In this document: piece by piece, positions 26,166 to 33,587 of the stretch
Layout: each line of letters opens with the position of its first letter
Position numbering within the stretch: the stretch's first letter is position 1
NCBI GenBank assembly: GCA_965228265.1
Contig: OZ245804.1
Span: 2,790,001 to 2,854,000 of the forward strand
DNA: 64,000 nucleotides
Source of the DNA: GCA-2732755 sp965228265
GTDB lineage: Bacteria; Planctomycetota; Phycisphaerae; Phycisphaerales; UBA1924
Direction of reading: 5' to 3'
Translations under genes and position numbers: made by a program
The notes under the pieces: generated by a model
Database searches by the model: none
What the model was told of the DNA's origin: nothing
Seen by the model: only the letters and a program-made list of their open reading frames with translations

Positions 26166-27373
26166 CGTGCGTCTCCGTTGGTTGTATCCCCGAGCAGCCC
26201 GGCGACGCGCTCGTCGCGCACCTGGCCCTCGTGGGTGAGCAGCACACCCGAAAGAATCTCGTCTTCATCCGGGTTCTTGAGCTGTTTCGTCTCCGCGTCG
26301 AGCACACGCGTCAGGAGCGAGACAAAGTTCGAGGCCAGCACCTGGCTCGCGTCGCGAGCCACGCGCGAGGGCAGCAAGGGATCGCCGATCACCGTCACGC
26401 CCTCAAACTCGATCTCCTCGCCAACCCTGGCCACCTCGACGTTCCCGCCCGTTGCGATCGCGGCATCGACGATCACCGAGCCCGGCTTCATCGCCCGCAC
26501 CATGTCCGCCGTCACGATCACCGGCGCCCGGCGTCCGAAGATCTGAGCCGTCGTCACGATGATGTCCGACTCGGCGCAGAGCTTGGTGATCTGCTCGCGC
26601 TGCATGTCGAGCTGCTCGGGCGTCAGCTCTTTCGCGTAGCCGCCCGCGGTCTCGCCCGTTTCACCCAGGTCGATCTTGGCGAACTTCGCGCCCAGCGATT
26701 CGACCTGTTCCTTGGCCGTCGGTCGCACGTCGTAAGCCATCACCCGTGCGCCGAGCCGAACCGCCGTCGCGATCGCCTGGAGCCCCGCCACGCCCGTGCC
26801 CACCACAAGCACCCGCGCTGGCTTGATCGTGCCCGCCGGCGTCGACATCATCGGCAGGGCCTTGGCCAGCCTGCTGGCCGCCAGCGTGACCGCCGCGTAC
26901 CCCGCCAGACTCGCCTGCGAGCTCAGCCCGTCCATCGACTGCGCGATCGTGGTTCTGGGGACCAATTCGAGTGCGAGCGACGTCACACCGCGCTCGGCGA
27001 GCCGACCGATGCGCGCGGGCTGCTGAAAGGGGTCTAGAAAGCCCGCGAGCATCACGCCCTCGGGCAACGCATCCACAAACGCATCCGAGGGCACCGAGAC
27101 GCACACCGCAACATGCGCACCGTCGAGCAACTGCTGCTCATCCACCAGCGTCGCGCCGGCCTCTTCATACGCGCCGTCTGTGTACCCGCTTGGCAACCCG
27201 CCGCCGCGTGGCACGCGCACGTCCCAGCCCGCAGCGACATACGTCTTGGCGGCCTCGGGCGTCACCGGCACGCGCCGGTCCTGCGAATCCATCGGCACGA
27301 TCGCCGCGATCACGGGCCTCGCCCGCTGGGCAACCTCTTCCTGCGTCACGCCCGGTGTGTCCTGGTCTGCCAT
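26162..27373 (-). CDS. pntAA: NAD(P)+ transhydrogenase alpha subunit, NAD-binding part
   Basis: 403 aa, soluble domain I only. Related to alanine dehydrogenase: RRVPVTPEAAKTYVAAGWDV at the N-terminus, FLDPFQQPARIGRLAERG, LVPRTTIAQSMDGLSSQAS, and the NAD-binding Rossmann motif VLVVGTGVAGLQAIATAVRLG at about residue 169. Later comes DVRPTAKEQVESLGAKF. It binds NADH and passes hydride to PntB. The ATG start at 27373 is likely, with a short upstream region containing a large hairpin. Confidence 0.96.
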   Translation of the reverse strand: MADQDTPGVTQEEVAQRARPVIAAIVPMDSQDRRVPVTPEAAKTYVAAGWDVRVPRGGGLPSGYTDGAYEEAGATLVDEQQLLDGAHVAVCVSVPSDAFVDALPEGVMLAGFLDPFQQPARIGRLAERGVTSLALELVPRTTIAQSMDGLSSQASLAGYAAVTLAASRLAKALPMMSTPAGTIKPARVLVVGTGVAGLQAIATAVRLGARVMAYDVRPTAKEQVESLGAKFAKIDLGETGETAGGYAKELTPEQLDMQREQITKLCAESDIIVTTAQIFGRRAPVIVTADMVRAMKPGSVIVDAAIATGGNVEVARVGEEIEFEGVTVIGDPLLPSRVARDASQVLASNFVSLLTRVLDAETKQLKNPDEDEILSGVLLTHEGQVRDERVAGLLGDTTNGDAR

Positions 27374-27406
27374 CCTGCACCCCGACTGAGGTGGAGCGGC
27401 AAACCC

Positions 27407-27444
27407 GCCCCGCCAACGCTTAGATTACGAGCGTTGGCCGGGGC
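27407..27444 (-). terminator. Large hairpin between GH16 gene and pntAA
   Basis: CCAACGCT/AGCGTTGG plus GCCCCG/CGGGGC give a 14-bp stem with one bulged C and a 9-nt loop, ~75 nt past the GH16 stop and ~34 nt before the pntAA start (both on the minus strand). There is no clear T-tract; it could terminate the GH16 transcript or lie in the pntAA leader. Confidence 0.4.
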
Positions 27445-27519
27445 GTGCATATTCCCAGACCGACAGCCGAACGAGCCGATCAGGCCATGCGTGAGATACC
27501 TTCGCCTGTCGGAGCCGGT

Positions 27520-28971
27520 TCAGCAGCCGGCGTTGTAGTTGGCCACCCAGGCGGAGAAGTCCGCCGGCGTGCAGGAGCCGTCACCGTTCTGGTCACACTC
27601 CGGCGCCAGCGCGTTGTACGCCGCGACCCAGGCCGAGAAGTCCGCCGGGCTCAGCGTGCCGTCGCCGTTCGTGTCGGCGAGACAGTCCGCCGCGGCCTCG
27701 AACGTGATGCGGTCGATATTGAACCGGTCGCCGTTGAACGACGCGCTCCGCAGTCGAAGCGTCTGCACACCCGCCTGGAGTGTGAGCGTGAATGGCACAT
27801 CGATGTACGTCGTCCAGCCGCCCGTCGCGGGAACACCGACCGAGCCCGTCAGATCGGTGCCGTCACGCTCGATCAGGAACGCGCCCCCGCCCGGATCGGA
27901 AGCCACGCGCGCCACCGCGTTGTACACGCCGGGCGTCTGCACATCGACGGTGTACTCCATCCAGTCGGCCGGGCAGATGTACCCCACGTTGAACCCGCCG
28001 CCCGGCATCGACTCGATATCGACATCGACACCCGTGCGGAACGCGCCGCCCGTGTTGTCCAGGTCGCAATCGAAGTACGCATCGCCCGGGTAGCCCTCGT
28101 CGAACTCCTCGGCCTCCACCACGCCCGGGATCACCGCGGGCGTGCCGCCGTAGGGCGCCTGCACACGCTGATACACACGCACCCAGTCGATCTGGAACTG
28201 CTGCGGAAAGACGGAAGAACCATCGGGATATCCGGGCCAATTCCCGCCCACCGCGCAGTTGAGGAGCAGGTGGAACTCGTGATCGAACGGCGCGCGTTCG
28301 TTGTCCGGGGCGTTGCTCGACCACCAGCTGTTCCTGTTGAGCGAACGGTACAGATTGCCGTCGACGTACCACCGCATCGCGTCGGGTTCCCACTCGATGG
28401 TGTAGGTGTGGAAGTCAGCCGAGAAATCGGTCCCCGGCGCGTACGTGCCGCCCGTGGACGTGTTCTCGGGCCACTGCCCGCCGAAGTGGATCGTCCCGTG
28501 CACGCGGTCGGCCTGGTTGACGCATTCCATGATGTCGATCTCGCCGCCCGAGGCCCAGCCGCCGTAGGGCGAGTTCGTGGGCAGCATCCAGAACGCGGGC
28601 CAGATGCCCTGCGTCGAAGGCAGCTTCATGCGCGCCTCGATCTTGCCGTACTTGATATCGAGGTTGTTCTGCGTGCGTATGCGCGCGGACGTGTAGTTGT
28701 ACCCCATGTACGACTGCTGCCGCGCGATGATGTTGAGCTTGCCGTCGGCGACGTTGATGTTGGACGGGAGCGAGGTGTAGTACTGGCTCTCGTTGTTGCC
28801 CCAGCCGGCCAGCCCGTAGTTGTGGCCGTTGCCGATCATGTACTCCCAGATGCTCGTATCGAGCTGCGTCCCGTCGAACTCATCCGCGAAGACGAGCTGA
28901 TAGGGCGCCTGCGCCTGGACACAAGAACCAAACAGAATACTAGCAAGCAGTGTCGTGCTCTGGACCTTCAT
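27520..28971 (-). CDS. GH16 endo-beta-1,3-glucanase (laminarinase-like) with CBM6-like and GC-type dockerin modules
   Basis: 483 aa. Signal peptide MKVQSTTLLASILFGSCVQA, cleaved at about residue 21. The GH16 domain (22-270) begins YQLVFADEFDGTQLDTS and holds the catalytic ExDxxE motif as E144-I-D146-I-M-E149, with nucleophile E144 and acid/base E149, intact. The next ~130 residues (from AVIPGVVEAEEFDEG to GDRFNIDRITFE) look like a CBM6-type sugar-binding domain. The C-terminus has two (S/T)PADFSAWVA(A/N)YN modules with Asp/Asn loops and ends NAGC. It should cut beta-glucan outside the cell, feeding the ABC importer and glucosidase encoded beyond the divergent promoter region. Confidence 0.93.
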   Translation of the reverse strand: MKVQSTTLLASILFGSCVQAQAPYQLVFADEFDGTQLDTSIWEYMIGNGHNYGLAGWGNNESQYYTSLPSNINVADGKLNIIARQQSYMGYNYTSARIRTQNNLDIKYGKIEARMKLPSTQGIWPAFWMLPTNSPYGGWASGGEIDIMECVNQADRVHGTIHFGGQWPENTSTGGTYAPGTDFSADFHTYTIEWEPDAMRWYVDGNLYRSLNRNSWWSSNAPDNERAPFDHEFHLLLNCAVGGNWPGYPDGSSVFPQQFQIDWVRVYQRVQAPYGGTPAVIPGVVEAEEFDEGYPGDAYFDCDLDNTGGAFRTGVDVDIESMPGGGFNVGYICPADWMEYTVDVQTPGVYNAVARVASDPGGGAFLIERDGTDLTGSVGVPATGGWTTYIDVPFTLTLQAGVQTLRLRSASFNGDRFNIDRITFEAAADCLADTNGDGTLSPADFSAWVAAYNALAPECDQNGDGSCTPADFSAWVANYNAGC

Positions 28972-29009
28972 CTGGGGCTCCGTATGCGGGTGTACTCGAC
29001 CGGAATCAG

Positions 29010-29022
29010 TGTAATCGTTTCA
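29010..29022. promoter_or_regulatory. Second, imperfect LacI-type operator candidate
   Basis: TGTAATCGTTTCA matches the perfect palindrome at 29152 in 10 of 13 positions. It lies 39 bp upstream of the GH16 start and would overlap a -10-like TTACAC on the minus strand (preceded by TTGCGT at 17-18 bp). Confidence 0.5.
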
Positions 29023-29123
29023 TTGCGGCATACGCAACAGGGTTCCCGGCATTCCGCGGCCTACCCGGATATCCCGCTCTGGAAGCCGTTTATCGGCCAG
29101 AAATCCACATTTACACAATTCGC

Positions 29124-29153
29124 TTGACAGCACCCTCATGTGTCCTTCACAAT
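29124..29153 (+). promoter_or_regulatory. Sigma-70-type promoter, TTGACA-N18-CACAAT
   Basis: Perfect -35, 18-bp spacer and -10 CACAAT followed by GT, the same layout as at 17905. A start near 29160 would lie inside the palindrome at 29152, so a bound repressor would block initiation. Confidence 0.75.
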
Positions 29154-29166
29154 GTAACTGTTACAT
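29152..29166. promoter_or_regulatory. Perfect palindromic operator, probable LacI-family site
   Basis: ATGTAACTGTTACAT is a perfect 15-bp dyad with a single central base, resembling TGTAAxCGxTTACA-type LacI/GalR operators. It covers the expected transcription start of the operon holding the lacI-type gene at 30255, so autorepression is likely. Confidence 0.7.
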
Positions 29167-29194
29167 CAAACCCGTACTCACGGAGTGCACACAC

Positions 29195-30220
29195 ATGCAT
29201 ACCAGGCAGACCTGTCGCGAGCGTTCACAGTGTCGACAACGGCATACCGCTTTCACGCTCATCGAACTGCTCGTGGTCATTGCCATCATCGCGCTGCTCA
29301 TCGGGATCCTCCTCCCGGCGCTCGGCAGCGCCAGAGACTCCGCCCGAGGCGCGATCTGCCTCACGAACCAACGACAACTCGCGACCGCAATCATCACCTA
29401 CTCACTCGACTACAACGAACAGCTCCCCCCCAACATCTACGGCAGCCAGTACCGATTCGAATCCGACGGCAAGATCGGACTCCGCTGGTTCGACGACATC
29501 GTCCTCGGCTCCTACATCCCCAACTCCGACGACGACGACATCGACCTCAACAACACCAACGAACGCCCCACCGTCGGCGGCGGCGTCATGGAATGCCCCA
29601 ACCACCCGCAGGCCTCACGCTCATACGCCATGAACTACTGGGGCTCCTCAGCCGTTGAAGGCATCCGCACCTCGTTCACCTCGCAAGACTTCCGCTGGCT
29701 CAAGCCCGGCTCGCTCGACGCGATGGGCGGCTCGGGCCTCGAAGGGCCCGGCCGCGGGTTCGACGCCGCGGTCAACTACGCATCCGACGTCATGATCATC
29801 GGCGAGGCCTGGGGCCTCTACGGCAAGCCCGACGGCGAGACCGGCCAGATCGAGTACTACACGGGTGAGACCATCGGTCGACGCGCTCTGCCCGGCGAAC
29901 GCTTCGGCTCCAAGGAATACGAAGCCCAGGGGTCCGGCACTTCGCTCTTCCCGCAGTTCCAGTACAGCGCCGTCAACTGGGACACCACCGGCTCCATCGA
30001 GTACGAACGCGACCCCGGCGCCTACATCCCCTGGTACCGCCACCCCCGCAGAAGCGACGACTACCAGGGCATCGAGGGCGGCTCATCCATGGCCTTCATG
30101 GACGGCAGCACACGCGTCATCAAGGCCGAGGACACCTTCGACACCGACACCGGCGCCAGCACGCTCAAGGTGCTCTGGAACCCCTTCGACAGCAGAGCCG
30201 AACGCGACATCCGCAACTGA
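29195..30220 (+). CDS. Pseudopilin-like protein (DUF1559-type) of the glucan locus
   Basis: 341 aa from ATG 29195, preceded by CGGAG. An upstream in-frame ATG at 29138 lies within the promoter (-10 at 29148) and cannot be used from it, so the promoter decides the start. MHTRQTCRERSQCRQRHTA is a basic leader, then FTLIELLVVIAIIALLIGIL, the prepilin-type motif. The C-terminal region contains IEGGSSMAFMDGSTRV, the DUF1559 signature. It is first in the operon controlled by the 29152 palindrome, 34 bp before the lacI-type gene. It may help display or secrete the glucan-binding proteins encoded downstream; unproven. Confidence 0.87.
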   Translation: MHTRQTCRERSQCRQRHTAFTLIELLVVIAIIALLIGILLPALGSARDSARGAICLTNQRQLATAIITYSLDYNEQLPPNIYGSQYRFESDGKIGLRWFDDIVLGSYIPNSDDDDIDLNNTNERPTVGGGVMECPNHPQASRSYAMNYWGSSAVEGIRTSFTSQDFRWLKPGSLDAMGGSGLEGPGRGFDAAVNYASDVMIIGEAWGLYGKPDGETGQIEYYTGETIGRRALPGERFGSKEYEAQGSGTSLFPQFQYSAVNWDTTGSIEYERDPGAYIPWYRHPRRSDDYQGIEGGSSMAFMDGSTRVIKAEDTFDTDTGASTLKVLWNPFDSRAERDIRN

Positions 30221-30254
30221 CCCCACACCGAAACCACAGAGAGACGAGTACCAC

Positions 30255-31352
30255 TTGAAGCAGCGTCCGAACAAGAAGGCCTCCATCCGTGAACTCGCGC
30301 TCGAGCTTGGCGTCTCGACCGCGACGGTCTCTCGCGCGCTCAACAACAACCCCTCCGTCTCGGAAGAAACACGCACACGCGTCCTCGAGCTGGCCGACCA
30401 GGCCGGGTACATGCCCCGCGTCGGACAGCGGTTCCGCAACGTCGTCGGGCTCGTCTACCCCTCCAACCCCGTGACGCCCGAGTTCGGCAGCTTCGAATCC
30501 GCGCTGCTCACGGGCGTCATGAAAGGTCTCGACGCCGACCGCTACGACCTGGCCCTCATCGACATCCAGCGCGACCGCGCCAAGTCCGAGAGCTACACCC
30601 AGTTCTTCCGGCGCAAGGGCGTGCGCGGCGTGATCATCCGTCCCGTCAGCCCCGAGCCCACGATCGCAGACGCCATCGCCGACGAAGGCTTCCCCTGCGT
30701 GATGGTCGCCGATCGCTCGGACCACCCGAACATCGGGTTCATCTGCAGCGACTCGGGCCGCGACAGCTTCCGCGCGGTCGATCACCTTGTACACCTGGGT
30801 CACCAGCGCATCGCCCTCGTCTGCCACGCGGTCCTCGACTCCGACCACCGCGACCGTGTCGAGGGTTACCGCCGGGCGCTCGCCGAGCACGGCATCAAGC
30901 GGGACGAATCTATCGAGCTCTTCCTCCCGGCGAGCATGGAGGGCGGCGCACAGGCGATCGACCGACTCCTCTCCCACGAGAACCCGCCCACCGCCATCTT
31001 CATCACCAACCCCGTGCCGACCGTCGGCGCGCTGCACCGCTGCCTCGAACTCGGTATCCGCGTGCCCGACGATCTGTCCATCGTCGGCTTCGACGACTCA
31101 GACGTGCGCTCACGCACCTTCCCGAAGTTCTCGGCCGTCTGCCAGAACGCCGAGCAGTTCGGCTACGACGCCGCCCGCTGGCTCACCCGCCGACTCGAGG
31201 GCACAGAGACAGGCGTCATCCGCGTCCACCGCCCGACCACGCTGCAGTTCAACCGCTCCACCGGCCCGGCGCCCGAACGCCCCATCCGGCTCGCGTCCAA
31301 CCGCAGCGACGTCATCCGCGTCGAGTTCCCCAAGCGAAAGAAGAAACCCTGA
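30255..31352 (+). CDS. LacI/GalR-family transcriptional regulator
   Basis: 365 aa from TTG 30255 (KQRPNKKASIRELALEL). The helix-turn-helix and hinge, SIRELALELGVSTATVSRAL then NNNPSVSEETRTRVLELADQ, are typical. The periplasmic-binding-protein-like effector domain (about 62-340) includes NVVGLVYPSNPVTPEFGSFE, HQRIALVCH, PPTAIFITNPVPTVGALHRC and PDDLSIVGFDDSDV. A basic tail ends RKKKP. It sits in the middle of the glucan-utilisation genes and most likely represses them until an oligosaccharide binds; the palindromes at 29152 and 29010 are its likely sites. The effector is inferred, not shown. Confidence 0.93.
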   Translation: MKQRPNKKASIRELALELGVSTATVSRALNNNPSVSEETRTRVLELADQAGYMPRVGQRFRNVVGLVYPSNPVTPEFGSFESALLTGVMKGLDADRYDLALIDIQRDRAKSESYTQFFRRKGVRGVIIRPVSPEPTIADAIADEGFPCVMVADRSDHPNIGFICSDSGRDSFRAVDHLVHLGHQRIALVCHAVLDSDHRDRVEGYRRALAEHGIKRDESIELFLPASMEGGAQAIDRLLSHENPPTAIFITNPVPTVGALHRCLELGIRVPDDLSIVGFDDSDVRSRTFPKFSAVCQNAEQFGYDAARWLTRRLEGTETGVIRVHRPTTLQFNRSTGPAPERPIRLASNRSDVIRVEFPKRKKKP

Positions 31353-31357
31353 CCCAT

Positions 31358-31383
31358 CCGCGGGGGTTTGGGATCCCCCCGGA
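31358..31383 (+). terminator. Hairpin after lacI-type gene
   Basis: CCGCGGGGG and CCCCCCGG make an imperfect GC stem around TTTGGGAT, followed by AGTATTTGATTT. It may partly terminate the lacI transcript before the secreted-protein genes. Confidence 0.45.
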
Positions 31384-31418
31384 GTATTTGATTTGTGCAC
31401 CATCAAGGAGAGACAGAG

Positions 31419-32072
31419 ATGAACAAGATCGCAGCAATCACGCTCGCACTCGTCGCGAGCACAGCATCGGGACAAAACCTGCTCAACAACGCCGGCTTTG
31501 AAGACCCCCTCGGGTTCGACTTCAGCAACGTCACCAACTGGAACGGCTTCTTCGGCGGCCCCGCCGGCACGTTCCTCCAGGCCTTCAACGACACCGGCGC
31601 CGCCCCCCTCTCGGGCAGCAACGCGCTCGTCCTGACCATCCAGGGCGACGCCAGCTTCCCCACGACGGGCTTCGACGCCTTCACGGGCCACGTCCAGCAG
31701 ATCCCCGGCATCGCCGAGGGCGCCGAGTATGACCTCTCGATCTGGGCTCGCGCCAACGGCAACGTCAACAACGGCGCCGAGCTGCGCATCGAATGGTTCG
31801 ATGCCGCCGACAACAACATCGGAAGCACCGGCAACCTGGAATTCCAGGACCTGCTCACCAACGACTACCAGCAGTTCTCCATCTCCGGGGTCGCCCCCGC
31901 CGGCACCGTCCGCGCCAACGCCGTCATCGCGGTCCAGAGCTTCCTGAACGACGGCGTCATCGCCGACATCAGCATCGCCGTCGACGACGCGTCCTTCGTT
32001 CTCGTTCCCGCGCCGGCCTCGGCCGCACTGCTCGGCCTCGGCGGGCTCTGCGCCACGCGCCGCCGCCGCTGA
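31419..32072 (+). CDS. Secreted PEP-CTERM-like carbohydrate-binding-type protein
   Basis: 217 aa from ATG 31419 behind AAGGAG. Signal peptide ends TASGQ (~residue 19). The mature part NLLNNAGFEDPLGFDF...W and ISIAVDDASFVLV at the end form a jelly-roll typical of CBM4/9-like or PEP-CTERM sorted proteins. The C-terminus VPAPASAALLGLGGLCATRR is a PEP-CTERM-like tripartite signal (VPAP, hydrophobic helix, Arg cluster) for exosortase processing. No catalytic residues. The position between the regulator and ABC importer suggests glucan capture at the surface. Confidence 0.82.
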   Translation: MNKIAAITLALVASTASGQNLLNNAGFEDPLGFDFSNVTNWNGFFGGPAGTFLQAFNDTGAAPLSGSNALVLTIQGDASFPTTGFDAFTGHVQQIPGIAEGAEYDLSIWARANGNVNNGAELRIEWFDAADNNIGSTGNLEFQDLLTNDYQQFSISGVAPAGTVRANAVIAVQSFLNDGVIADISIAVDDASFVLVPAPASAALLGLGGLCATRRRR

Positions 32073-32177
32073 TACCTCTACTCGCCCCGCGTGATCGAAA
32101 GAACGCGCAGGGCCTTGTCCGTTTATCACACACCCCGTGGGCACACGCCCCGAACGATCGATCGTGAGGAGAACACC

Positions 32178-33524
32178 ATGAAGATCCAGACCACAGCAGC
32201 GCTTGCGATCATGGCGATCGCTGGCTCCACCCAGGCACAGCTCTTGAACCCGAGCTTCGAAACACCCGGATTCCCAGACGTCTTCAACGCCTGGGGTCAG
32301 TTCGGCGGCAACATCAGCCCCGACCTCGACGAGCTCATCCTCGACGGCGATGTCTCTGCCAAAATCTTCGGCAACTTCACCGGCGGCTTCAACAACTCCG
32401 GCATGTTCCAGACCATCTCCGCAACCGTCAACCCGGGTGATATCTGGCAGGCTTCCATCAACACCGCACACCTCTCGGGCGACGAACTCCAGGAAGGCGC
32501 CCTCGCATTCCTCAGCCTCGTCTACATCGATGCCAACGGCGTCAACCTCTACGACTACGCCGTCGACGCCCTCACACCCAGCGACCCCGCCGACACATTC
32601 ATCCTCCGCACCGCAGCCGACGTCGCACCGCTCGGCGCCGCGCAGGTCCAGATCGTCATCGGACTCAACCAGTTCGCGCCCACCGCAGACGTCAACGGCG
32701 ACACCGTCATCGACGGCGGCGACCAAGCCGGCGGTGCCGCGCACTTCGACCTCGCCGGACTCACATTCCAGAGCGCCGGCAACCCCATCCCCTTCCGCAA
32801 CGGCGGATTCGAAGAAGGCGTCTACGGCCGCGAATTCGAAAGCTGGACCGCCTTCGGCAACGGCATCGGCAACGTCGGTCAGAACTACGACGTGGTCCGT
32901 GCCGATGGCGCAGCCGCCTGCTTCATCTACGGCCAGTTCAACGGCGCGCAGAACGACTCGGGTGTTTTCCAGGGCGTCCCCGCCAGCGCCGGCGAGAACT
33001 GGGAAGCCTCCGTCAAGGTCCGCCCGAACCCGGGCGATGAGCCGGGCCTCGGCAACACCGCCACGCTCTCGCTGCTCTTCCTCGACGCATCGGGCAACGT
33101 CCTCGCCGACAACCCCGTCCTCGCGGCCGACCACACCACGAGCTCCTCGATGTTCCACGACGTCAGCGTCTCCGCCACCGCTCCCGCCGGCACAGCCGAG
33201 GCGCAGATCGTCCTCGTCTACTCCCAGGCCGAGCCCCTGAGCGACGTCAACGGCGACACCGTCATCGACGGCGGCGACCAGCCCACCGGCGCCATCATCT
33301 TCGACGGCGCCAACCTCGCCATCGCCGATGCCGCCGGCCCCTGCTGCGATCAGAACGGCGACATGGTCTGCTCGCCCGCCGACTTCTCCGCATGGGTTGC
33401 CAACTTCAACTCCGGCAACCTCGACGCCGACGTCAACCGCGACGGCGCCGTCTCACCCGCAGACTTCTCCGCGTGGGTCGCCGCATTCAACCTGGGCATC
33501 GCCTCGGGCGCGACCTGCAACTGA
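32178..33524 (+). CDS. Secreted tandem jelly-roll protein with GC-type dockerin repeats
   Basis: 448 aa from ATG 32178 behind GAGGAG; the signal peptide ends STQAQ (~residue 20). It holds two homologous ~190-residue halves: each starts N-P-S-F-E-T or N-G-G-F-E-E, has F(N/N)GAQNDSG-like or GGFNNSGMFQ segments, and closes with DVNGDTVIDGGDQ, which occurs in both. These look like CBM4/9-type sugar-binding domains. The C-terminus contains CSPADFSAWVANFN and SPADFSAWVAAFN with Asp loops and ends GATCN. Likely an extracellular glucan-binding protein displayed by the dockerin-like module. Confidence 0.83.
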   Translation: MKIQTTAALAIMAIAGSTQAQLLNPSFETPGFPDVFNAWGQFGGNISPDLDELILDGDVSAKIFGNFTGGFNNSGMFQTISATVNPGDIWQASINTAHLSGDELQEGALAFLSLVYIDANGVNLYDYAVDALTPSDPADTFILRTAADVAPLGAAQVQIVIGLNQFAPTADVNGDTVIDGGDQAGGAAHFDLAGLTFQSAGNPIPFRNGGFEEGVYGREFESWTAFGNGIGNVGQNYDVVRADGAAACFIYGQFNGAQNDSGVFQGVPASAGENWEASVKVRPNPGDEPGLGNTATLSLLFLDASGNVLADNPVLAADHTTSSSMFHDVSVSATAPAGTAEAQIVLVYSQAEPLSDVNGDTVIDGGDQPTGAIIFDGANLAIADAAGPCCDQNGDMVCSPADFSAWVANFNSGNLDADVNRDGAVSPADFSAWVAAFNLGIASGATCN

Positions 33525-33550
33525 ATCTGATATGGTCTGACTCCTGATTC

Positions 33551-33580
33551 GGGGTGCGTTGGATAACTCCGACGCACCCC
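33551..33580 (+). terminator. Intrinsic terminator before the ABC importer genes
   Basis: GGGGTGCGT and ACGCACCCC pair perfectly, extended by a T-G and three further pairs (GGA/TCC) around TAAC; TTT follows. It ends 7 nt before the ATG of the solute-binding protein. Confidence 0.75.
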
Positions 33581-33587
33581 TTTGCGC

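Noticed and set aside
27445..29127. A 560-codon plus-strand frame opposite the GH16 gene
   Set aside because: Shadow frame; GH16 catalytic motif and signal peptide lie on the minus strand.
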